From Macrocybe gigantea (lineage: Eukaryota; Basidiomycota; Agaricomycetes; Agaricales; Callistosporiaceae), in NCBI GenBank assembly GCA_011319805.1, contig SJRY01000032.1:1-37059 (forward strand): a stretch of 37,059 nucleotides of DNA, read 5' to 3'. The position numbers and the translations under genes are program-made. How positions within the stretch are numbered: the first letter of the stretch is position 1; the number at the start of each line of letters is the position of its first letter. Shown here piece by piece: positions 19,860-29,634 of the stretch. The notes under the pieces are model-generated. The model worked only from the letters and a program-made list of their open reading frames with translations. It was not told the DNA's origin and did no database searches.

Positions 19860-20408
19860 ATGTCTTCCCGTACGTCGTCCTTACTCTGCTCCACCCACCC
19901 CTTTCGCTGATTACTGCCCGCTGTTGGTGACGCAGAGGACAACAAGAACCCGAACAACGTTGCCGGTGGATTCAAAGCTACCATGCACAACCCCAATGCG
20001 TCAGAGGAGGCTAAGGAAAGTGCCGCCCAGCGCCTTCATGAGATGGGCTCTGGGGGGCATGACAACTCGTCCGGTGGTATTAAATCGAGCGCCAGTCGCG
20101 GCGGGAACATGGCCAACTCGCAGTCTGGCCACGACATTCATGGTGGTAGGTTTCTTGTCTGTACATGCGCGTATACATGAACTCGACTTGAAACATTGGC
20201 AGTCAATGTCCAGGGCGCGGAGGATGCAGGCGTCGATATGAGTGGAAAGAATCCAGGCAACGTAATTGGCGGGTTCAAGGCCACGCTCAAAAGTACGACA
20301 TGCCGTCTTTCCCTGCGCAGCTACTGATATGGGACCCTCGTAGATCCGAATGCTTCTGAGGACGCGAAACAGCACGCCTCGGATGTGTTGGATAAAATGA
20401 CGAATTAG
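19860..20408 (+). CDS. Con-6 family protein, tandem copy B
   Basis: Second Con-6 protein, same strand as copy A and about 320 bases after it, so a tandem duplication is likely. Exons 19860-19869 (only ten bases), 19936-20145, 20203-20292 and 20344-20408 give 124 residues. Repeat 1 is NNVAGGFKATMHNPNASEEA and repeat 2 is NVIGGFKATLK joined by splicing to NPNASEDAKQHASDVLD. Between them lies a Gly/Ser/His/Asn-rich linker. Repeat 1 has no internal intron, as in copy A; the intron in repeat 2 sits at the same codon and phase as those in copy A. This copy matches the Con-6 consensus better than A. Likely cytosolic, hydrophilic and stress- or sporulation-related by family. Confidence 0.93.
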
Positions 20409-20691
20409 ACTACTATTTTAGCTTCTGGCGTATCGCTCGCGACATGGACGCTATGGTCGTTCCGGATGTACTGTATGATTGAAATTTGATATTTATGTCT
20501 ATGATCATAGATTCCCCTGATTAAGCACGCGTGCATTGGCTTGCAGGCGAGGGTTGGGATGAAACCATGCCTTCATCAAAAATAGTTCATTATGTACATC
20601 ATGATCCGGAATCTCATCAAGACAAATAGAAACTACAATGAAAACAAAAAAATGTTTATCGTAAAAAAAAAAACAGAAAGTGGGGTTAGAC

Positions 20692-22983
20692 TCATGCTGT
20701 TTCTTTTTCTTCGATAGATGCAGAACGTTTTGCCCCAGGAATTGTCTTTGACTTCTCGACAACTTCCTGAAGCGTCTTCTTTCCGATGTGTTTTCCAATC
20801 CTCCACGCCGTGAACACGTTTCCTTGTTGGAAGATTTCCTCAACTTCCTCAAGCGAGCGGCCGACCGTCTCCGGGTACATGAACAGCACGTGAATGAACG
20901 CGGCAAAATTGAACGTGCCAAAAATGAAGTACGTCTTCCAAGCGATCGTCGCTAGACCGGGCGGCACGGCAAACGCGAGCGCGGTGTTGAAGAGCCAGTT
21001 GGTCGCTGTGGCGAGCGAGACGGCTTTTCCGCGCACTTTGAGGGAGTACTGCGATGCAAAGGCTCAGTGAGCTTTCAATCTCTGTGGGAGCGTGCAAAAG
21101 TAACGAACGAGTTCGGCCGGGTACGTCCATGAGACGGGACCCATCGTGATGGCGAAGCTGCAGACGAACAGGTACGAGCACACGATGATCGCCTTTGTCG
21201 CAGGGTCGTTGTTCGTGATCACCCATATAGCTTAGAGAAGATGAAAGAATCAGTAATCATCTCTTGCCAGCTGGCGTTACGTGCTCACTGCTGTCGTCCA
21301 CCACGCCCCAGTGCCCGAAGCGCGCCTGGAGGCCCCCGACTAGGAAGAGGAAGAAGCCCATGAGGAGCGTGCCGATCAGGAGCATAGGGCGGCGGCCCCA
21401 TTTGTCGATGTAGATGATTGCGGGCACTGTCGCGACGCAAGGTCGTCAGCTAAGGACCTCTTTTGTGTTGAAATTGGAGCAAGGACTCACCGGTGAGAGC
21501 GACGTTAAGGACATATTGCACAGCCTAGACATAAGACTGTCGGTCAAGACAGAAAGACGCAGGAGATGTGGGCGCTCACATCGGCGATGAGATTACCACG
21601 ACGTCCGGTCAAACCAGCACCCTGGAACACGTAGATGATATAGTACCTGTCCCACCCGACGTTAAACAGATGCGCCCTACGTAAGCCAACTCGAAAGGAA
21701 ACGCACATCATGACGTTCATGCCGGTCAGCTGAGACCACATCTGCAAGCAGCACCCGAGGAGGACGCGGCGAGGGTTTCCGCCCTTGAGCAGATCTAGGT
21801 ACGACTTTGCGCCCTCGGTACGCTCGTAGTAGACTTGTTGCTTGATTTCCTCGTACTCGAGCACGACCAGCTCGTTCGTCTTGTCGCCGCCGCCGTGCAG
21901 GTCCGCCAGCACCTGAAGCGCCTCATCCTCTCTGCCCGCAGGCAACACGTCAGCATGAAGATAAGTGGGGGTACTGAGGAGACTTGCCTTCCTTTGTCAA
22001 AGAGGTACCGCGGGCTCTCGGGGAAGACGAGCATGCCGAGGCTGAGCACGATGGCGGGAATCATTTGCAGGCCCCATGGTATGCGGAACGAGGCGACGCC
22101 GTCGATGTAGGAGCACCCGAATTGGATGAAGTACTGGATGAGAATACCCCACGTGATTGACCTGGCGAGAGTTGGCGGAGATAGTTATCGGGACAGGCGA
22201 GTCACGCACCATTGTTGAAGTGAGACCATGCGACCACGGATAGAAGGTGCCGTAATTTCGGATTGATAGATGGGAACGACTGCACTGGACAGACCGACTG
22301 ACACACCACTGACGACGCGGCCGACGACGAGCATGCCACGGTTCTATGACGGCCAAGGTTTACCGATGCCGACACCCAAAAAGAAGAGCGTGTGAACAGT
22401 TCACTTACGACAGAAGCGCATTGCAGGATGGAGCCGATGACCCAGACGATGCCGGCAAGGATGATAGTCCTTCTGCGACCCAGCCGGTCCGCGAGTTGGG
22501 TGACCATGAGCGCGCCTGCGAGGGAACCGGCGGGCATGCTCGCGACGATGGCGCCTTGAGCTCCGGGGCCAGGCTAGCGAAGATAAAATTCAATGTGACG
22601 GAGAAGATGAATGATGATGAAGCGTGTCAGATGACGGCGACAGTGACGGATGGAAGGATGAATGTCTACTGACGTTGCCGAACGTGGTCTTGTAGGCCGA
22701 ATTCTGGAGACGATGTGCGAAATGAATGAACGAACGTCGACTAAGTTAGAAAAAAGGGCTTACACTCAAGACGGCGGACATGGACGAGATGTCCAGACCG
22801 AAGAGGCCACCACCGATACATGCGAACGAGCCTACGATGTACTAGAAACACATCAGGAAAGGTACGCGCAGGCAGCAAAAGCGACGACGACTCACTGGAT
22901 TCGACGCTATACGGGCGCTGTACTTCACAGTGGTTTGAGTCATGATCACTCACTTCAGAGACACGGCCGAGACTTACACCCAT
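20692..22983 (-). CDS. MFS sugar transporter (sugar porter family)
   Basis: Plasma-membrane hexose-type transporter with about twelve membrane helices. Twelve exons: 22983-22954, 22841-22764, 22703-22674, 22573-22409, 22343-22210, 22161-21988, 21931-21707, 21646-21580, 21524-21491, 21426-21289, 21230-21109, 21048-20692. All phases agree and give 517 residues. Marks in order: YIVGSFACIGGGLFGLDISS (helix 1), ADRLGRRR (loop 2-3), NRGMLVVGRVVSGVSVG, VFPESPRYL (the PESPR signature), QMWSQLTGMN (helix 7 sugar-binding region), DKWGRRPML (loop 8-9) and PETVGRSLEEVEEIF (PETKGR-like, after helix 12). The intron at 21987-21932 begins GCAAGT, a GC-AG intron with a near-ideal donor. Several introns have lengths divisible by three. 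The sugar specificity cannot be told. Confidence 0.93.
21932..21987 (-). other. GC-AG intron in the sugar transporter
   Basis: Minus-strand sequence AG|GCAAGT...GGGCAG|A, 56 bases. Splicing here restores the expected DKGREDEALQ reading across the junction, whereas no GT donor nearby keeps frame. Confidence 0.75.
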
Positions 22984-25900
22984 CTTCGCTAGTCAGTTAC
23001 TGCTTCGGGGGCTGAGAAATGCCAACGAATGGCGGAAGGGCGAAGAGCGAGGATAAGCCGAAAGAAGGCATTTTCTGACCGCTGCTCCACTATTTATTGC
23101 ATCCTCCCCGTGTGTACGCACGCGCCCCCTTTCCTCCGGCTTGCGGGACTTGGAGATGTTTGACAGGACGGGTAATTAGAGTCGATTTCCACCCCAACAC
23201 GTTAAGCGTTCTATTTTTTGTTCGTATCCCCAAAGGACATATGTGCAGGGCTCCCCTGGTCACGCGTCTGAGATTTCGCAAAAATAAAGTTTTCTTGAAA
23301 CCTGGTCGATTTGTTTGCAAGTAGAGGCCCTCAGTATCGCGATAGCAGTCGATTTGAACACGATCGCACCGCTGGTAAGCTTTGCACAATCCGGGCTGCG
23401 ACGAGCCTCGGTCAGGAATGGGCCAGAGCTTCCCGTAGGGAAAAAGACCCCGACCGACTATCCTGGAGAAAGAAGCTGGATCCAGCATCAGATCTATCAG
23501 AAGCGCCAAATGACAAACGGCAACGGGTGGCGAGATTTCCCACTTTACATACCTCCGCGCTGCACGAGGCCATCGGTCATGAGGTCCTTGCTGGACGTCC
23601 ATGCTGTCCGGTTTCCGGGTCTGGCTCTGTTCTGCCAGGCTCGAGTAAGCTCAGGACTCTGCAGAACGATCTTTGTGTAACTTTAGAGGGCAATGCCATG
23701 TACACCCTTACGAGTAGAGTTGATGCTGGATATCGAAGATGAAATATGACCCATGGTGTTAGCAGAAAGAAAGAAAGAAAAAAACAGAAGGCGGGAATGG
23801 ACGGCCCGGCGGCGGAAGCTCAATGGTAACCATGAACAAATACAGCCAAATATTGGTAGGTGAGTACCTGCATTTCTGTCAGTCTGAATGGCGACTTGTG
23901 CTCCGAGAAGATTGGGAACAGGTACTTTTCTTCTTTTTGTCAAATTCAATTTGGTCTTTCTTTATGTCCTCAACGGTCGGCGTGCTCATCGGACATGACA
24001 ATCTACTCATAGACTCGGGCAACGGCAGACCTTTTTGGTTGCCCGGGTGCCTATGATGCCTGGTGATCTTACAACCAGAAAAGAAAATATTGTCCATCAA
24101 AACAGTACATGCAGTATGTCACAATACCTCCATTTTCTCGTGCCGAAGACAAATGATTCTTTGAAAATTCCACCTTGTCCATGCCAGGCACCAGTGGAGC
24201 ATCCACATATCGACCTCGTTCTTCAGGACAAGAAAGGCATGCCAGCAATGATTCTGTCTCAAGCAACCAACCACGGATCTTGATCTGTTTCTAATCTCGG
24301 CCACTGACCACCATGCTCCGGAAACATACCTGTGAGTGCCAGAAGTTCACAACGCATTGATTCTTACCCGAGACGACCTTTGAATTTTCTCAACCAGGCT
24401 GATCGTTCTATTGGTCATCTGCGAAATTGCAGAGTTCAATACCCAGATGCAGGCTCTAGATGTAGACAAATGATTTTCCTTCTATTTTCCATTTCATTTG
24501 CTAGCATCGTTCTGGAAACGCTGTGAAGTGTCAAAACCCAGGCCGATCACGTGTAGGTGCTGGTTTTTACAGTACTGAGCCACAGCCTCATTCTTGAACA
24601 GATCGCAGAAAATCCAATGGGTTGGTTGACGCATGATGCTTGCTTTTGGTATTCTGACTCTCATTGTGCTGGAATCAAGTTTGTGCCACCTTTCTATCGT
24701 GATTCGGAGAATTCGAAATGATCAGTGGTCTCGCAGCAGCATCTATTGTATTGACATTGTCCATTCTCCTCTTGACCCGATTAGGCGCTGATGAGCGCTC
24801 CGCGCCGCTGACCGCCGATAAGTCCTAATTTGGTAATCCACCCCCACATTCGAAATCATACCACTACTCGGCCCCCTCAGCATGATACCGCAGCCCAGCC
24901 GCTGACTTCTCGTTCGAGTACTCGGGATGTCGACAACTCCGTGAGGCTTCCATTCCAGGTCCCGGACACTTCGCCAAACGCATCGCACCCATACATTCCG
25001 GACCTTCTGCGCTTCCTATACCGCCCAATCCGGTCAGGCAGTCTTATTCCTATATGCCTCCCCCGATTCCCAGATCCCGATATGGCAAGACTACTACCAT
25101 TTTCAATACCGCACCGCCTCATGCCTTCCCGCATTCCTGACACTGCCTCGCCACAGTACATTTGAAACAAGGGATTTCGAGTGCGCTACCGTTTCATCCA
25201 CTCTCATTTTGAAATTCATGACTCATATTTCACTGATACATTCTACGTTCCTTAGATTATTTTCACGTTCCATTCTACGATGCGTAGCACCGGTTTCGGG
25301 ATGTTCTTTTACCTACTGTTTCACCTTTTATGTTCAGATTTCGAACGGACTTACATCTCCCCAACATTTCAGCCACTAAACGACCCTTTCGAAATCATAC
25401 GATACGTTCTCTCATTCGGTTTCAACTTCGCCAGTTATTCCGATACTCGAAATCTTCTCATCTATAAAAACCCATGTACTTGGCATTTGTAACAACATAG
25501 AAAAAGTTACCGTCTCAATCCTTCAGCAGTCTCGCAGTCTATGACTCGTGTGGAGTCCTTGTGTTATCCGATCTCAAAGTGTCGCGCTCGCATGGAGCCA
25601 CAGCACTCAGTCTCGAAATCAGTGTCCCTGGCTTCGCGTGGAAGTCACTATCGTTGAAACCCTTCCGAAACCCTCACCGAAGCCCCCGATATCGCGCGAG
25701 AATTCAGCTAAGTCTAGCCGCCTTGTTTCGAAAACCCTGAAATCTGCTCGAAACCATCCATATTCACTTTGTTCCATTCCCCCCCCTTTTCACGCTACAG
25801 TCCCTCGGGTTACTCTGTGACTTGAATAGCTCGTAGTTTATACAGCCTTGGATAGGGACTGACGCTTCCTTCATTCCACCTTGTTAGTTTGTAGGTTAGT

Positions 25901-26286
25901 GCTTCCCGATAGTTATCAGCGTGCAATCCTGCCGACATGATACTTAATGCAAAACTAGGTCGTCAGCGCCAGACTGGACCAATCATTCCACCCTCTATAT
26001 ATTTGTAACACCTCGGCATCTCTCTTGCTCAATGATTGGAAGCCTCTGAGAACTGCAGAGCCTGTTAAGGGATGGAATGCATCACAAGACACTCTTTGGC
26101 GGCAGGAGGCAGGATTTTGGGAGAAGATAGGGACATTTTTTTATTACAATTTTTCGTAGACATTGCGTTCAGAAAGAGAACCCATCAAAAATGTCTTTGG
26201 AATGTTCCTCAGCTTCATAATTAAGATTCAGACAATGAAAACAGATATCTCTACAACTCAGCATCACATACAAAGGTTTGAGGTTA
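22984..26286. other. Gene-poor stretch
   Basis: The first few hundred bases should hold the sugar-transporter promoter. The 170-codon minus-strand frame at 23090-23602 looks coincidental. A minus-strand frame near 23990-23930 reads MSTPTVEDIKKDQIEFDKKK followed by a possible GT donor; it could be an isolated exon, but nothing upstream or downstream supports it. From about 24800 to 25830 the plus strand is rich in C and T, with repeated short words such as TTCGAAA and AAACC, and no open frame with domain content. It could be an old, unrecognisable repeat. No terminal repeats or target-site duplications were found. Confidence 0.35.
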
Positions 26287-27296
26287 TTAATCAACCTCAG
26301 GATGCGGCCTTTTGAAGTAGTCCAAAGGATGGTTAATTACAGGATGCCCCCAAGCCCACTCTAGAAGGTCCAGATACCCCATCATGTAATGCTCATAATT
26401 TCCAACAATGAAGCATGCAAAGAAGGTCCATGACATTGGTGCATGAGTCTCTTCATTCCTATCCATACGCCACATCACCAAATATGCATATTCGAGCCAG
26501 GCCAGAAAAGCACCAGCATTTCCCCAATCTAAAATGTATGGCAGGCCGTCTCTGTCCACGACGATGTTCCACATATGAAGGTCCATATGACAAAGCACAA
26601 GCAGATGAGAGGTATCGAACTTTGGGCACGACCAATTCTGTGGAAGACCACATCCAACAATCGTGTCGAATCTCCTGTGGTCAAACCATGTCGCCATCTC
26701 GCTGTACGAATGGAAAGGTCCGGCACCATTCTCTGTGAAGTAATATCTGTTGCATTGAAAAGGTTTTCCAGAATCGTCAAATGGACCTGGTACATCGGAA
26801 TTTGGGACAGGAACCTTGCGCAACTGTCTTAAATATCGATAGAGATGCCATATAATGCATAGTCTCCTCCACCATGACATTGTACCCCAAATGCTGTGGA
26901 GAAGATCACCTTTGATATAATCCATGACGATCCACCAGGTTGGATAATGGGCACGCTCGTAAATGACACGGCGAATTTTAGGGATTGGGATAGACATCTG
27001 AGAGGAGATATAGTTCATCATGAATGCTTCTGTAGGACTGAAAGATCATTTCACAACAGCATCAGAAGTAATCTGCCACACTGAGTGCCAGAGCATGGGA
27101 TCAATAGGGGAACCAACATGAGGCTTGCTGCCTCTGTCCTGAATGAGGGCATGCACCTCTTCATCTGTTATAGAGTCGATGGATGAAAGTCGTTCCTTGA
27201 CCGCTAAGTCAGAATGAGCAAGGCTATAGATGAATGAGTCTCATGTGGAACGCGGGATTCAGATCAGGATACTGACGAAGAAAATAGAAGACCCAT
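26287..27296 (-). pseudogene. Phosphotransferase (APH-fold) paralog with a premature stop
   Basis: Paralog of the intact gene at 27947-28965. Exon 1 (27296-27277) encodes MGLLFS and part of the next codon. A 53-base intron with GTCAGT donor leads to exon 2 (27223-26287). After SDAVVK the frame hits TGA at 27048-27046, where the intact copy has an Arg codon, then continues FSPTEAFMMNY to the natural end. HMDLHMWN and YILDWGNAG, the catalytic and metal-binding motifs, remain. Restarting at MMNY would give 244 residues lacking the N-lobe lysine of VVK. Compared with the intact copy, many CpG sites read TpG or CpA. It is most likely inactive, unless read-through or a truncated product is used. 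The original substrate is unknown. Confidence 0.75.
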
Positions 27297-27946
27297 ATAT
27301 GTCAGTTAGTCGATGCCGATGCTGTCAATACAATGGAGTGTTGTGCAACTCTCCGTCACTGAACTTTTTTACATTAGACCAAACAGTTACGCACATGGAC
27401 CCACTTGACCAAATCCTCTAGATGGACCCTGGTACTTTCTTTTTGGACTGTCATCGCTTTGTGCTACGCAGGACACTCCTCACCGTGTTGTTATCCCATT
27501 TTGATCACATTGTTCCTGTGGAACCTGCTACTTTTACTCCTGCATTAACATCAATCCTTTACAATTAGCTTTTTCGCTTTGCGAGGGACATGGTTTTCAG
27601 AGTGCGCGGAGATTATCAGAAGACCGAAGACTCTAAAAACAACGAAATCAAGACTTGCCATGGCATCGCAAGGGGGTTGGCAGGGAGTCTACACCTACAG
27701 AACGGCCCAAGGAGCAAGATCCTAAACGGAATCTTGTGTTCCACTGCGATCGTGATAAACCGCATCGCCACCGCGGTCTTCATTGTCGTAGATCTCACAT
27801 TCGATTCACATTTATGTCAGTAGAGCACACACAGGACACAAAGCTTTTACTAACGAAATATCTCGCGGAGGCGAGCATTCTCATATCGGAAGGAGCGCAT
27901 TAGTAAACACGATGTTCTTCTTTGACAAATAAGTGGGTATCAGGTA
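27297..27946. other. Spacer between the phosphotransferase paralogs
   Basis: No supportable gene. The part next to 27300-27420 shares short words (ACCAAACA.TAACGCAC.., ACTTGACCAAA) with the region just upstream of the intact paralog near 29020-29045, so the duplicated unit included promoter sequence. The open frames at 27590-27903 show no domain. Confidence 0.4.
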
Positions 27947-28965
27947 TCAATCGATCTGCGAATCCAGTTTCTCGAAATAGTCCAAGGGAAAATTAACCAC
28001 AGGCCGGTCCCAGGCCCACCACAGCAGGTCCAGATACCCCGAGACATATCGCTCATAATTCCCCACAATGAAGCGTGCAAAGAACGTCCAAGACTTCGGT
28101 GCATGAGTTTCGTCTCGCATAGCGCCGCGCCATATAACCAAGTGCGCATACTCAAGCCAGGCCGGAAAAGCACCAGCGTTCGCCCAATCCACGATGTATG
28201 GCACTCCATTCTTGTCCACGACAATATTGCGCATATGAAGGTCCATGTGACAAAGCACAAGCGGATGAGAGGCATCGAACGTTGGACAGGACCAGTTCCG
28301 CGGAAGACCTCGTCCGACGATCGTGTCGAACCTCCTGCGGTCAAACCACGTCGCCATCTCGCTGTACGAATGGAAAGGTCCGGCACCATTCTCCGTGAAG
28401 TAATGTCCATCGCACCGATAAGGCTTGCCAGAAGCATCGAATGGACCAGGTACATCTGGATTTGGGACTGGAACCTTGCGCAACTGCGTCAGAGAGCGAT
28501 AAAGATGCCATATAATGCGAAGTCTCCTCCACCAGGACAATGTGCCCCAAATGCCATGGAGAACGTCGCCTTCGATATAGTCCATGACGATCCACCAGGT
28601 TGGCCAATACGTGTTGGATGCGTTCTCAGGGAGGACGCGACGGACTTTAGGGATTGGGATAGACGTCTGTGAAGAGACATAGTTCATCATGAACGCCTCT
28701 GTGGGACTAAAAGTCCGTTTCACCACAGCATCAGGAGCAATACACCACACAGTGTCCGCGATTAGAGGATTCCAGGCAATGGGAAGACCGACACGATTCT
28801 CGCTGCTTCTTTTCTGAATGAGGGCATACACCTCTTCATCCGTCAGAGAATCAATGGACGATGTCTGTTCTTTTTGCAATGTATGAGCGGAACTACGAGC
28901 GGATGAGTATTATGTGAAATGCGAAGCCATGATTGAGACACTGACGAAGAAAACAAAAGACCCAT
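27947..28965 (-). CDS. Phosphotransferase (APH / protein-kinase-like fold)
   Basis: Predicted small-molecule kinase of the aminoglycoside-phosphotransferase superfamily, widespread in fungi, substrate unknown. Exon 1 (28965-28946) reads MGLLFS plus two bases, a 53-base intron (28945-28893, GTCAGT...TAG) follows, and exon 2 runs 28892-27947; total 321 residues. The start was chosen because the first exon and intron are conserved in the neighbouring paralog, with the same intron length, and no ATG exists in exon 2 before the N-lobe. Lys65 (DAVVK) is the likely ATP-contacting lysine, WWIVMDYIEGD the hinge, HMDLHMRN (222-229) the catalytic loop and IVDWANAG (Asp242) the metal-binding motif. No signal or membrane segment; cytosolic. 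No resistance role is implied. Confidence 0.87.
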
Positions 28966-29634
28966 TTCACCATCGTAAGGAATGTGGCGCAGCTGACCGT
29001 CAACAAACCTATTCACACCCACTTGACCAAACAATAACGCACAAAACCACATCACTATACCGTTTCGCAATGTGTAGGATGTCGCTCTGAATCCTCGCTC
29101 AGCCAGTCAAGGGGTTTTACATACGAAGGTTTCAGACAGTCAACAAAAGAGAACGGGTATTACACCAAAGACCAAAGATACACGCAAGAAGGAAGGAAAA
29201 AAAAAGGTACAGAAATTCTAGCATACTAGACGGCATCGGACGGGTGGCGCCTGGAGGGGAGACCTCAATGTATGTACAGCATAAGGAGGTCCGTATGTAC
29301 GAAACATGAGGGAAAGGGTGGACAGCACAAAACGAAAGTGGACAGTAGGAACTAACGTTACAACAACAAGCGAATGAATGATGCATGACGTCTTACATGT
29401 TAGCTACAGACAACAGATGACCAAGGGGCGAGTCGTGAAAAAAAAAAACAGACTGGGAGACCAGCGAAGCAGAAAAATAAAATAAAAGGGCTGAAAACCG
29501 TTATCTTGCATGCACTCCGATGTGTTTCGAAGCGGTTGGGTCGTGATGAGGTGTGTCAATACGTCGACGAAGGTGTCTGGAAATGGCTGAGGAGAGTCGT
29601 GGAGCACTTCTATACAATTCTTTTTTTCTGATAT
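28966..29634. other. Intergenic region
   Basis: Upstream of the phosphotransferase and downstream of the F-box gene. It holds A-rich tracts (29198-29206, 29439-29449) and short frames without domains. Nothing else could be supported. Confidence 0.4.

Noticed and set aside
10438..20408. A secondary-metabolite gene cluster around the monooxygenase and SDR
   Set aside because: No polyketide synthase, peptide synthetase or terpene cyclase is present and the two oxidoreductases are separated by unrelated genes.
23090..23602. Minus-strand open frame of 170 codons
   Set aside because: No domain, no splice support, and it lies in the sugar-transporter promoter region.
28103..28672. Plus-strand open frame of 189 codons
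   Set aside because: Antisense to the intact phosphotransferase, whose motifs clearly mark the minus strand as coding.
29430..29450. A-rich tracts as retrotransposon tails
   Set aside because: No reverse transcriptase, no target-site duplication and no adjacent retrogene; ordinary poly-A tracts.
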